A DNA stretch of 64,000 nucleotides from Macrostomum hystrix (taxonomy: Eukaryota; Platyhelminthes; Macrostomidae). The DNA lies in contig CATNEN010000039.1 of assembly GCA_950097015.1 (NCBI GenBank), positions 2,334,501 through 2,398,500 of the forward strand, given 5' to 3'. The position numbers were made by a program, and so were the translations under genes. Below the pieces are notes generated by a model, which had not been told where the DNA came from, made no database searches, and worked only from the letters and a program-made list of their open reading frames with translations. This document shows positions 46,361 through 59,100 of this stretch, piece by piece (position 1 is the stretch's first letter; every line of letters starts with the position of its first letter).

Positions 46361-49300
46361 TCAGACGAAGGCCTTTCCATGAAGGCGGTACGGCAGCCAG
46401 GTGGGCAGGTCCGCCTCGTTCACGAGAGTCATGTCGGTAGCGTTGAACACGCCAACGTAGCTAATATTTCGAGGCCCGTCCATCACCAGGGAGACCAGGT
46501 AGCCGTCATCCTCGTGGCTGGCGCCCCTACTGGGGTAGAACGCCGGCTCGCTGGGGTAGTGCCGATCCAGATACCAGGACCGGTCGCGGGTGGCATCGCA
46601 AAGTGACTTCTTCACCAGGCTAACCTTGGCCAGGTCGCGCGAGTCGCTCTTTAACAGCACGCCGTAGACAAAGCAGTAGGGCCGGTAGCGGTAGGCCTCG
46701 TTTATTACCGGCATCTCAAGGCTGCGGATGGGATCCTCTGGCCGGCTGTAGGGCACGTACAGCGGCTGGACGAGACCGGTGGACAGGTGAACCCGGTAGC
46801 GCCGAATGACGCTGTTCACTGGGATCTGGTTGCGTCGAACAGGGTCGCGAAGGCTACTCCGAGTGAGGCCCTGCAGGAAACCGAGGTCCGGATAGGCAGT
46901 GGCATCGACGATGACCGTGGCGGCTGAGGCATTGCCGGTCGCCAGGCCCTCCTCGTAAGCGTTGATGTGGTGCATGAGGAAGTGGCGGTCAACGATGGCA
47001 GCCTCTCCGGTTGCGCCGGTTCGCAGGTCCAGCCACAGCACCCGCATCGGCTGGTCGGGCCTCCAGTCCAATGACCGTACGGGATCTGCCGTCTCCACCA
47101 TAGACGCCATGTTGATGAAGAGCGGATTGAGGAACAGAAGGACGAAGCGTCTTGTGGCTGCAAAGCTGTGCATGTAGGAGGCCTGGTTCAGCTGCCAGGT
47201 GTGCAGAACCTGGCGCTCCGTGTCTGAGGTCATGCGCACAATGCTCACTGAGCAGCTCCACTCAGGCTGTAGCAACTTCCTGGGATCGATGGAGGTGACA
47301 AAGGTGAGAAAGAACTTCGTGCCCCACTCCGGCAGCGGATGGGCGGACGAGAGTCGGCTGAGGAAGCCCAGTATGTTGCTTGAGTCATCGTTTTCAAAGG
47401 CCTGCGCCTTGACGCAGCCCAGCGTGTCCAGGCTGACCGGGTCAAACTTGTAAGACCGGGTGATGTCGTTGAGAGCCAAATAGGCGCTCAAGCTTGAGTT
47501 CTGTTGGCTTGGCAGGCGGAGCACGTTCACGTTCATGTTGTCCAGGCCGTGCAGCAGCGAGAGTGCGCGCTGCAGGACGCTGAAGGCCGGCTCGACGCCG
47601 TCAAAGAACAAGTACGGCGCGATGTCGTTGCGTCGCAGCGACTGCTCAAATACTTCTGTGCGGAGGAACTTCATGCTGAAGTTGGCCCGACGGCTGCCTG
47701 AGTGAAATGAAATCATTAAATTATTTTCCCTTGAAGTTTAGTCTTTCGCCAAAGCAAAACTGAGTTCTGGTTGTCGAAAGTTTCTTGTCAAGTAGCTAGA
47801 GAGTAGAAAGACCGCACGATTTCCGCTCCCTGGACCACGGGGGCATTTCAAATACCCGCTGCCTACTTCACTACAGCTCTCATGACCGAATGACCGATTT
47901 TTGTTAAAGTCCACCACAACAGGGATATAAATTTTCTGCCCTTTTCGTTCGATGAACTGGCTTTCAAAGCCGTCCGACGGCAGCATCGTCGTGACATTCA
48001 GCGATGTCGAAGACCCTGGTGACAACTAACATTGCTCTGCATCCTTGAATATCTCAACGATGCTGTTTTGTGATTCTGGAAGTTGTTTCATCGGATTGAG
48101 CGGAAAATTTTAACCTGTGTTCTGCATTTCCATGGCGATTCGGTGGAATATTTTAGGGGATAAGGAAAAAATGTGGGTATTTGAAATACCCCCGTGGTAT
48201 TTCCACACTCCACAAGGAGCCTTCTAAAGGAGCTTTCATACGCCCTGAATTTCATAAAATCTCAAATTTTCGAAATGTCGAACTGGTTTGAGACACATGC
48301 GCGCAGCTTCGGTGCACAAGCACGTTCAACATTTACTGTTTCTGTTTTTAGAACTTTCTGAGCATTCTAAAGGCCGGTAAACAAAACCAGGAAATTCCTA
48401 GCAGCCTTACCTGCTACAAAGTCAATCTTCGTCAGCTTTGCCAGGCCGTCGAATGGGTGCACGAAGCTGCGGTAGGCGAAATCGAATAGGCCCATGCCGT
48501 TGTGAATCTACAGGTGGAAATGGCATTTTCTAAAGTTTGCACCTGATACAGGATTGGATGTGTGAGCTAGGTCAACACAGATCTAGTTCCTGACTCCACA
48601 GCATCTAGTTCCTGACTCCACAGCATCTAGTTCCTGTCTCAACAGCATCTAGTTCCTGTCTCAACAGCATCTAGTTCCTGACTCCACAGCATCTAGTTCC
48701 TGTCTCAACAGCATCTAGTTCCTGTCTCAACAGCATCTAGTTCCTGACTCCACAGCATCTAGTTCCTGACTCCACAGCATCTAGTTCCTGACTCCACAGC
48801 ATCTAGTTCCTGACTCCACAGCATCTAGTTCCTGTCTCAACAGCATCTAGTTCCTGTCTCAACAGCATCTAGTTCCTGACTCCACAGCATCTAGTTCCTG
48901 TCTCAACATCATCTAGTTCCTGTCTCAACAGCATCTAGTTCCTGTCTACACAACATCATCTAGTTCCTGTCTCAACAGCATCTAGTTCCTGACTCCACAG
49001 CATCTAGTTCCTGTCTCAACAGCATCTAGTTCCTGTCTCAACAGCATCTAGTTCCTGTCTCAACAGCATCTAGTTCCTGTCTACACAGCATCTAGTTCCT
49101 GTCTACACAGCATCTAGTTCCTGTCTACACAGCATCTAGTTCCTGTCTACACAGCATCTAGTTCCTGTCTCAACAGCATCTAGTTCCTGTCTCAACAGCA
49201 TCTAGTTCCTGTCTCAACAGCATCTACACAGTTTTACCATTGAGCCCCGCAGTTCAGGTGGCATAGTTCTTTTGAACATTATTGGCCGGCTGCTGAACTG

Positions 49301-49402
49301 ATCGTAGGAGTTTGAGAACAGAAGCTCAAAGCTGTCCATTGAATTAGCTATGCCAAACAGCGGCAGCAGCAGCAGCAGCAGCAACCGTCTCCTGCAATCC
49401 AT
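46361..49402 (-). CDS. Carotenoid oxygenase (RPE65/BCO/NinaB family)
   Basis: Three exons, in gene order: 49402-49238, 48507-48411, 47697-46361, totalling 532 residues, the usual length for RPE65/BCO. It is a non-heme iron enzyme that cleaves or isomerises carotenoids or retinoids. The four iron-binding histidines are visible in SSAHPLPEWG, SYMHSFAATRR, MHHINAYEEG and the terminal RLHGKAFV. The family motif EDDGYLVSLVMDG and HPFDGLAKL are also present. Splice phases agree (0, then 1). The start at 49402 gives MDCRRRLLLLLLLPLFGIANS, which looks like a signal peptide and is odd for a cytosolic family. An in-frame ATG at 49540 would add 46 residues, but a TATA motif at 49553 places transcription start past it. 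Confidence 0.92.
47815..48010 (-). repeat. Dispersed repeat family C copy 2
   Basis: On the minus strand it reads tggactttaacaaaaatcgg then tcattcgg, and then tagtgaagtaggc and gggtatttgaaatgccc, the same order as copy 1. Confidence 0.65.
48570..49228 (+). repeat. 22-bp minisatellite in the first intron of the carotenoid oxygenase gene
   Basis: About 30 units of catctagttcctgactccac plus ag, with a gtctcaacag variant. The array ends about 10 bp from the exon 1 donor. Confidence 0.95.
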
Positions 49403-49552
49403 ACGGCAGCGATATGTACAGAGAAGGCGGCGGGGGTGCTGGAAGGCAGACAGTTTGCTTAGCACAACGGCCCCGACAGAAGCGATAGAAGAGAGCACGA
49501 AGCAGTCCAGCTCCCAGCCGTTAGTCGCAGAGATGTTCATTTCCGACCAGCT

Positions 49553-49558
49553 TTTATA
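49553..49558 (-). promoter_or_regulatory. TATA box candidate for the carotenoid oxygenase gene
   Basis: TATAAA on the gene strand would place initiation about 30 bp further on, near 49525, between the two candidate ATGs. This favours the start at 49402. Confidence 0.4.
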
Positions 49559-50019
49559 CGAAATGCCTGACTAACCCTGGGCCCGCTCCACTCACTCGCT
49601 CACTGGCTGCGGCAGCTTTGGAGGGCCTGTTACGTAATAGATCACCGGGGGCCCACCCCAAAGGGCAAACCCAGGGCTGCGTATTAAGCTGTCTATCAGT
49701 GGAAGGGGTCGGCTGTGCCTTATGCACCCAGCCGTTTCATATCGCCGGAGCAGCGCTGCACCCAGAGTGCTTCAAGGGGGGCCCAAGGGTCGACTTCTGC
49801 TCGAGCCGCACCTGCAGCGAGTTAAACAAGTTCGCACTGTACCGAATTTTCTGCCAATCCTGGCACAAATTTCGTGCGACCTTGCAGTGTTATGCGCAAT
49901 TGTTATGCCCAGTACTAAGTGAATTGTGCACGGCGTCTTGAGGTTTGAGAAGCGTTACAGGCATTGCATCGATACGTTAAAGTACGATAGTAGTTGAGAT
50001 TCGTTGAGATTAAGATCCA

Positions 50020-51050
50020 TCATAATATTGAGACTTAGATGTGTCATATTGAGACTTAGATGTGTCATATTGAGATTTAGATGTGTCATATTGAGATTTA
50101 GATGTGTCATATTGAGATTTAGATGTGTCATATTGAGATTTAGATGTGTCATATTGAGACTTAGATGTGTCATATTGAGACTTAGATCTGTCATATTGAG
50201 ACTTAGATGTGTCATATTGAGATTTAGATGTGTCATATTGAGACTTAGATGTGTCATATTGAGACTTAGATGTGTCATATTGAGACTCAGATCTGTCATA
50301 TTGAGACTTAGATGTGTCATATTGAGACTTAGATGTGTCATATTGAGACTTAGATGTGTCATATTGAGACTTAGATGTGTCATATTGAGACTTAGATCTG
50401 TCATATTGAGACTTAGATGTGTCATATTGAGACTTAGATGTGTCATTTTGAGACTTAGATGTGTCATATTGAGACTTAGATGTGTCATATTGAGACTTAT
50501 ATGTGTCATTTTGAGACTTAGATGTGTCATATTGAGACTTAGATCTGTCATATTGATATTTAGATCTGTCATATTGAGACTTAGATCTGTCATATTGAGA
50601 CTTAGATCTGTCATATTGATATTTAGATCTGTCATATTGAGACTTAGATCTGTCATATTGAGACTTAGATCTGTCATATTGAGACTTAGATCTGTCATAT
50701 TGAGACTTAGATCTGTCATATTGAGACTTAGATCTGTCATATTGAGACTTAGATCTGTCATATTGATATTTAGATCTGTCATATTGAGACTTAGATCTGT
50801 CATATTGAGACTTAGATCTGTCATATTGAGACTTAGATCTGTCATATTGAGATTTAGATCTGTCATATTGAGACTTAGATCTGTCATATTGAGACTTAGA
50901 TGTGTCATATTGAGACTTAGATCTGTCATATTGAGACTTAGATCTGTCATATTGAGACTTAGATCTGTCATATTGAGACTTAGATGTGTCATATTGAGAC
51001 TTAGATGTGTCATATTGAGACTTAGATGTGTCATAATATTGAGATCTAAT
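50020..51050 (+). repeat. 21-bp minisatellite, intergenic
   Basis: About 48 units of ttgagacttagatgtgtcat plus a. The variant agatctg dominates in the second half. Confidence 0.95.
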
Positions 51051-52639
51051 ATTGAGGTTTTTATCGTTTGAGCAACAGGCATATATAATGAACAGTTGCA
51101 AGAAAATTGCGGAAGAAACCAAAAGAGGCTAATCTATATTCCGGGTACCACTTCAGTTTTGCCATGGTATTTGCACCTGCCACCTTAGGTGCGAAATGCA
51201 CTGGAATCTCCAAAAATCAAGAGAATTGTCTGATTTGGCACAATAGTGCATGTCAATAGCACGGTGAACAGGTGTCGCCGTTCAGCACGCTGTGTAAATC
51301 CTTGGCTGATCAGCAGAAAACTAATAATACTTCCGGGTTCCTGAGACCTGCCGCGGCTGCAAATTGGCTTTGCGGCACGTGCGAAGATAAGGATGCTAAA
51401 TCTAGCTTGATTGGATCAACTGTGCTTTTTGTTTACTTCAACTGGCCAAGTGTACTTTGAGAGTTCGGTCAGCGATCGATGTGCAGAAGGCCAGTAGACA
51501 CCGAAGACATTGCTGATTGGCGGTAAAGGGTGCACTGAATGTATTAGCGCTTCTGTGAAAATCGTTGAATATCTTGACTTTCTAGAGTCTTGGCGACCTG
51601 ATTCTTGGTTCAAAAAACTTGGCCCGTGTAATATTAATTCGCGTTTATACTGTACAAGTGCGTGCATAATATAATGGCTATATGTGCGCAAGCATTATTC
51701 TTCGGAGAGTTGGAGAGGGCTAAATATAGGGTAAGAAAAGAAGGACTGAATCTAAGTGTACATGTACTGGAGCCAGATCAGATGTACATATGGTCAGGCA
51801 GCGGCAAGCACGGAGTGGCGGAGTGGGGTGGGTAAGGCAAGGGGCTAGCGGGTGAGAAGAGAATGTATCCTAAATGTACATATTATGTACATTAGACTTC
51901 ATGAATGAACTGAAAGCACTGGGCGGCTTCTCTAAGAAGAAGAAATGACGCAACAAGGACGAAAATGCTTGCTTAAAAGTAATTTGCGAGACAATATTAG
52001 ATCCAGATTGCGAGACGGCGGCTATTGTGACAGTCTAAACTGTTTTACAAGGGATTTGTCGTATTCCTAGACGAGATGCTCCACCAGACAAGAAGCCTGG
52101 CAGTGTTGCTGGCTGTAGGGTAGCGAAATGCTCAACAGGCTTCCGCTTGCAGTCCTACCTACAATTCTGTCAATTTGATTAAGGCTTTGTGTAGGCCGCC
52201 GAAGCAGATTGCAGATTTCGTGCTGTGGGGAATTTTTTAAACCAAAATCTAGGATAAATGGGCGTTTTTTGTTATTTTTTAAACAGGCCTAAAAGCACCA
52301 AAGGCGCTTGGCTCTTCGTTTCAAACCTCCCGCAGCCGTTCACCGCTTCAATAGGTAAGAATAATGAGCGGGTAGAGATGGGACTTGCCGGCTGGGAATG
52401 CCGCTTTAACTAATCTATCAATTTTTTACCTGCAGCTGCTGCAACTGCTACTTGAACAATGGCGCTTATATTTTCAATATCTGCTTTCGCCGGGTTAGCA
52501 AGTCTTCGACTGCCAGAATGTTTTGCTGTTTGTCTCTGGGAAATTTCCTACCTCAAAACTCAAAGCTCCTTATCAATTCAGAATGAGTGCTGCAGCCACG
52601 ACTAGGCCAGCCATGGAATTACCGACAAGGGAGAAACAA

Positions 52640-53485
52640 TGACTAAAAGGGAAGGAATGAATAGAATGAGCAGATAAATGATAATAATGAGCAAAGGAAT
52701 GATTAGAATGAGCAGATAAATGATAATAATGAGCAAAGGAATGATTAGAAGGAGCAGATAAATGATAATAATGAGCAAAGGAATGATTAGAAGGAGCAGA
52801 TAAATGATAATAATGAGCAAAGGAATGAATATAATGAGCAAAGGAATGAATAGAATGAGCAAAGGAATGAATATAATGAGCAAAGGAATGAATAGAATGA
52901 GCAAAGGAATGAATAGAATGAGCAAAGGAATGAATAGAATGAGCAAAGGAATGAATAGAATGAGCAAAGGAATTGAATAGAATGAGCAAAGGAATGAATA
53001 TAATGAGCAAAGGAATGAATAGAATGAGCAAAGGAATGAATAGAATGAGCAAAGGAATGAATAGAATGAGCAAAGGAATTGAATAGAATGAGCAAAGGAA
53101 TGAATATAATGAGCAAAGGAATGAATAGAATGAGAAAAGGAATGAATAGAATGAGCAAAGGAATGAATAGAATGAGCAAAGGAATGAATATAATCAGCAA
53201 AGGAATGAATAGAATGAGCAAAGGAATGAATAGAATGAGCAAAAGAATTGAATAGAATGAGCAAAGGAATGAATATAATGAGCAAAGGAATTGAATAGAA
53301 TGAGCAAAGGAATGAATAGAATGAGCAAAGGAATTGAATAGAATGAGCAAAGGAATGAATATAATGAGCAAAGGAATGAATAGAATGAGCAAAGGAATGA
53401 ATATAATGAGCAAAGGAATGAATAGAATGAGCAAAGGAATGAATAGAATGAGCAAAGGAATGAATATAATGAGCAACGAAACGAT
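52640..53485 (+). repeat. 21-bp minisatellite, intergenic
   Basis: About 40 units of agcaaaggaatgaatagaat plus g. The first 170 bp form a 42-bp compound unit with agcagataaatgataataat. Confidence 0.95.
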
Positions 53486-54219
53486 CTTATTTCGCAAATG
53501 AACGCAAAACAGAGAACATGAAACTGGATTAGAAAAAAGCAGAGGGGCCGATAAGCAGTCGGTGGTGAATGAGTCACCCGTGACACCTCAATGTTCAAGC
53601 AAGATCAAAGTGATAATGCTAGCTGGCTCACGTTAGAGTGGCTGGTTGTCGCCTTCAGCTCAGTTGTTGATAAGGGGAATCAAACCGAGAGGTCAAAAAT
53701 GCAAAAAATCGGTGCAAAAGGTCAAAATGAAGGCCCATTGAAGCTAATTTCTCCTGTTTTTTGATAATTTCTGATAAAAACTCCACCAGTGCTAACACAA
53801 AATGTTGGTGCCTTTTTTCAAACACTTATCATTTTTGCTTTATCTAATAGGACTTTCACAATGGCAACACAAGCGATCAATATTTATTTATTGCCTCTTT
53901 TGATATAACAAAAGTTAATAAATATACAACAAGCAGTGGAAACAGACCAGCTACTTAAACATAGCTTGTGCGAAATCTCACAGACTGCACATCACAGGTG
54001 GAAATAATTACTCAGTTACACAATAACTTAGTACAAAATGTAAATATATAAGAGGCGGAAAAATAGTTGTGACTATAAAAACTAACACAAAAATAACAGT
54101 AAGCAGCAATTATTCTTCCTCCTTACATCCATTAAACAGCATTCTACGAATTTATACCGTCATTTCGTAGCACTAGACTTCTTTCGTTAGGAATAATTCA
54201 GCCAGATTCCCTTTTAGTG

Positions 54220-54460
54220 CAATGTACATTCTACGAGACTTTCCTACCCCTGCTTGCATCCACCCCACTCCATCAGCCTACATAATGCGATCTCGATCGT
54301 CTTATTCTGCAGCATGTACATTCTACGCGGTTTTTCTACCCCTGCGTGTACCCACCCCACTCCCTCAGCCTATGCAATCTCCCTCGTCTTTACTTAACAG
54401 TTTGTTAGTTCTACGATATTTTCCTACCCCTGCGTGCACCCACCCCACTCCCTCACAACA
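54220..54460 (+). repeat. Degenerate three-copy repeat of about 90 bp
   Basis: Three copies contain a cctacccctgc core followed by cacccaccccactcc, starting near 54224, 54316 and 54405. Confidence 0.8.
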
Positions 54461-55138
54461 AAATCACGCTAAGCGAAGACCGAGTAGGACTCAAGCAGCA
54501 CTATAGAAGAATACTGTTGACCACACGTAGCTGTTGACCAAGAAGGCAGCATCGGCCTGGGTCATAGTGTAACTGGCCTCGAAAATGAATCAAAATTCGA
54601 GCTGCTATTGCGAGACAATTCAAAAAAAGGAAAAATACGAGATCGAATTGTGACTAGGATGAGCTAGGTACAAGACAATCGTTGAACTGGAGTGAAAGGC
54701 AAAGCTTTCGTGCCAGAAATTAACAAGCAAAACTAGCTCTGGTTGCGAACTGCAAACTTGAAAAATTTCATTTGAAGGAGAAACAAATAATGAGTAAAAT
54801 AGTTATTGCACAACAAGGGCGAGAAAATAAAACTATAAATTCAACTATAATGATTAGCTTATCCAATCAAACAGAGCTGTATGTACATGTACTGCATTGG
54901 GTGTAGGCTGAGCAAGTACAAATTAAACCAAACACAACAGACTCGGATATCAGTCAAGCGCAATGTACGGCAGATAAAAACTAAGCAGGACATCTAACAC
55001 ACAGTTTAAAAACCCAAAGTAAAACTTTGACTAAAATACAAAATCAACTAAAAATGAGCTCATTCTTCGCATGGATAAAAACTTAAATAAAAAACACATG
55101 CAAATTAGGGCTAATTTATTCTACTGATCCAGAGAAAA

Positions 55139-55168
55139 TAACAACAACAACAACAACAACAACAACAA
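55139..55168 (+). repeat. (AAC)n microsatellite
   Basis: About nine AAC units. Confidence 0.9.
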
Positions 55169-55383
55169 TAAAAGTACGAGTAATAACAAAGGCCCGTTAT
55201 TTCAAGCGGCGCTTTTAAATTTACAGAGAAACTGGCGGATTGCGATATAAAAATGCTATTTAGATCTTTATCTGACTCCTAGAATTTTTACCCCCGCGGC
55301 AGTAGTAAGTACGGCGTTGTTTTCTATACCACGAAAAAGATTGAAAACTGCCTCAGCCTAAAGGAACCGCAGAGGGTCCGAAA

Positions 55384-55474
55384 CCAGCTAGCAGCTGATT
55401 GGTCAGGCCGCCAGGGTCTGGATAGCAGCTGATTGGTCAGGCCGCCAGGGTCTGGATAGCAGCTGATTGGTCAG
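55384..55474 (+). repeat. 34-bp triplicate just past the PITPNM stop
   Basis: Two full and one partial copy of agcagctgattggtcaggcc then gccagggtctggat, ending at the stop codon of the gene on the minus strand. Confidence 0.9.
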
Positions 55475-55476
55475 GA

Positions 55477-55882
55477 TCATTTACTGACGCTGGCGTTGGA
55501 GTCGAAGCTACGACCAATCAGCGGAGAGGCACCGCGGGGCGGCGCCACGCGTCCTCGAATCGAGTCGCCAATGTTGCTGGGGTCCAGGAGCTGCTGCTGC
55601 TGAATAGAATCCCCAATGGCTACTTCCGGTGCCCCTGCCGTTGCTATGGAAGACGAAACTGCCGCAGCAGGGGAACCTCGGCCGCTGGAGGAGCCGCCAC
55701 CAACGCCGCCTCCAGCGCCAAGAGTTGACGCGGACTGCGGCAGGCCGAAACAGCCGCGCCGAAGCACGTGCCGGCCGGGGCCCTGGGCCGGTCTGGAGCA
55801 CTCGTGCTGGGCCGACTGCAGAGCCGACAGGTGCGCCGCGTAGCCCTCGGTGAGGATCTGCCAGGATAGGAGGGAACCCAGT

Positions 55883-55934
<52 letters not shown>

Positions 55935-55935
55935 C

Positions 55936-55970
<35 letters not shown>

Positions 55971-55971
55971 C

Positions 55972-56038
<67 letters not shown>

Positions 56039-56055
56039 CACAGACAGACAGACAC

Positions 56056-56137
<82 letters not shown>

Positions 56138-59100
56138 CGTGGCGTTCCCTGCGTGCTTCTTGCCGGCCTTGCCGATGATGAAGATCTGGCCGCGGCGCAG
56201 ACCGAGGCTCTGATAGACGCTGATGTCCTTGGAGGAGCCGTAGGCGGCGTGGATGGCGAGGCCGGCCTGGCCAGCCAGTCTGGTGAGGCAGGCGGTCTTC
56301 TGGCGCAGCGGCTCAGCCGAGAAGCCGTCCATGAAGAACACCATGCCGTGAGGGAAATTGTGCTGCGCCAGCCAGCCAACAACCCGGCGCTGCTGCATGT
56401 CGGGCCTGGCGGTGATGTACACCAGCAGGTAGCCGAGGTCCTGCCAGTGACGAACAACGTCAACAGCGCCCGGCCGCACTTTGGGATCGGCGCCCATGAT
56501 GGACACGCTGGCGGCGAACGAGCCGTCGACGGAGAACACGACGCACTCGGTGGCCGGCGGCAGCACGGCCAGGTTTAAATCGGCGCACGAATGGTCGCCC
56601 CTGGCAACCATCTTAACCGGGTAGACACCCTGGGGCAGGCGGCGCTCGGCAGGCACGGGAAAGGTGGCCTTGCCGTGACTATCGGTGCTGCAGCTGCCCA
56701 GGTGGCTCCACTCGCCGCCGCTCGGCGGTTGCGACATCACGTGGACGTCGATCTAGGGGCGGGGTGAGAAAGCGTGTTTTAGCATGGGAGATTTTAGTTC
56801 TAAGTATGGGATTTTTTTCTTGGGTAATTTTACATTCATGCATGAGATATTGTATTGGAGCATGGGAGATTTTGGGAGATATCGTATTGGAGCATGGGAT
56901 ATTTTGGGAGATATCGTATTGGAGCATGGGATATTTTGGGAGATATCGTATTGGAGCATGGGATATTTTGGGAGATATCGTATTGGAGCATGGGATATTT
57001 TGGGAGATATCGTATTGGAGCATGGGATATTTTGGGAGATATCGTATTGGAGCATGGGATATTTTGGGAGATATCGTATTGGAGCATGGGATATTTTGGG
57101 AGATATCGTATTGGAGCATGGGATATTTTGGGAGATATCGTATTGGAGCATGGGATATTTTGGGAGATATCGTATTGGAGCATGGGATATTTTGGGAGAT
57201 ATCGTATTGGAGCATGGGATATTTTGGGAGATATCGTATTGGAGCATGGGATATTTTGGGAGATATCGTATTGGAGCATGGGATATTTTGGGAGATATCG
57301 TATTGGAGCATGGGATATTTTGGGAGATATCGTATTGGAGCATGGGATATTTTGGGAGATATCGTATTGGAGCATGGGGAATTTTCTTGTGATTAAATGC
57401 TCAAATACTTTAAGCTGCCGGCAAAGCTCACAATTTCATCGGACAGTGACAGCATGTCCAGCGGGCCGTACATGAAGCGAGCGGTCAGCACCTGGGCCTG
57501 GCCCTCCGCAACGATGACGTCATTGGCCCGGTGATTCGGCGCGGCGTTCTATGACAATGGTCACGCAATGATGGATGCCAAAAAGCGGATTTGAGATTGA
57601 TATCTGAGTACAGACCACAAGCAAAAAGAAGCTCGCAATGCTCACCTTGAGTTTTATGGCGTTTGCGCGATTGCGCCATTTCTCCTTGTGACGCCCCGGG
57701 ACACGAAGCGTGGACCTGGCCCAACAGGTGGCGAGGAGGAGACAAAATATGTCTAACAGGTTGCAGCTACTGTCTAACAGGTTGCAGCTACTGTCTAACA
57801 TGTTGCAGCTACTGTATAACAGGTTGCAGCTACTGTCTAACAGGTTGCAGCTACTGTCTAACAGGTTGCAGCTACTGTCTAACAGGTTGCAGCTACTGTC
57901 TAACAGGTTGCAGCTACTGTCTAACAGGTTGCAGCTACTGTCTAACAGGTTGCAGCTACTGTCTAACAGGTTGCAATGCCAAATGCCAGACGCGAACCCT
58001 GAAAGCACACCTTTCATCGGCCAGGCCGGACAATGAGTCGGTGGCCGCCGAACCGGTGATCTCTAGCAGTTCAGCAACGCTGGCCGCGTCAACGAATTGG
58101 CGCAGGATGAAGGCGGCGGCGTCGGCGCTCTCCCAGTAGCTGGCGTGAAACAGCAGCGGCATGGCGTTGATGGGGAATCGGCTGAGCGTGTCCGGGCAGT
58201 GCAGGCTGTAGTCCAGGCGTTTCGGGCCCCACCAACGGCGACAGACTGGGCAGTGAGTGGCAAGCCAGCGGGATTATTAATTTCTGAGCACTCTGAGCAA
58301 ATGAGAGAGCTCAGGAGAAAAAGCGGAGAAGGCAGAGGGAAAAGGAGCATCTGAAGGCTGCGTACGGCTGTTCAGTCCATGGACTGCGGGGACGCCAAAC
58401 CCACCCTCAATTACCCCAGCAGATGCTGGCACCCATTTAACAGCAGGGTGAACTGAAGCAATGCATTATGAGTTGCAATGCAATGAGTTAAGTGTCTTGC
58501 TAAAGGACACAATTTGTTCCAGTGGAGTCTGGAATCAAACCCCCGACATGTCAAGTCGTAGGTCCGAAACTTTAACAGTCGGAGGGGCAAAGAGAGAGGT
58601 GTGAAGGGAGAAGAGAGGAGAGGAGAGAGCGGAGATGGACGAAGAGAGGGGAGAGATAGAGCAGTAGAGAAAGTAGAAGATAGTAAAAAAGAGTTTGAGA
58701 CTAGTGAATAAAACAGTTCAATTCATTCGTTACCAATTAAATATTACATTAACTATTTGCTAGTCTACACAAATGAATGAAATAATTTCTAAAGACTGCT
58801 TTGCGAAATTTGTTATTTCTATAATTGAGGCACAAATAACTCCGGAGGTGGCAGTTAAAGTCACACAGAAGATGACGCGGACACAGAACACGGACTAGAC
58901 GAGTGACTGCAGGTGTGAATTTCTGGTAAATCTATGTCAATAATTTCTATTCATATCCGACTATGAGTGATAACTGTAGTCACAAAAAGCAATGCAGGAT
59001 TCTAAAAAACTTCTGCTCCTAAATCGTGTAAAAAACAGACTAACAATGTCATATTTACGTAATCTGAATAAAGACAAACTAATGCCACAAAGGGCCACTT

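Larger units (their letters stand above)
49541..55476. other. Long intergenic region with repeats and probable PITPNM 3' UTR
   Basis: This stretch contains two 21-bp minisatellites (50025-51040, 52640-53480), an (AAC)n run at 55139-55168, a degenerate three-copy repeat of about 90 bp (54220-54460) and three 34-bp copies at 55384-55474. TTTATT at 55115-55120 (AATAAA on the minus strand) is a candidate poly(A) signal for the PITPNM gene. No further gene is seen. Confidence 0.55.

Noticed and set aside
47738-48025. A minus-strand 95-codon frame as a separate gene
   Set aside because: It overlaps dispersed repeat family C within an intron of the carotenoid oxygenase gene; treated as repeat.
54222-54506. 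Proline-rich small ORF
   Set aside because: It is produced by a three-copy degenerate repeat, with no other sign of a gene.
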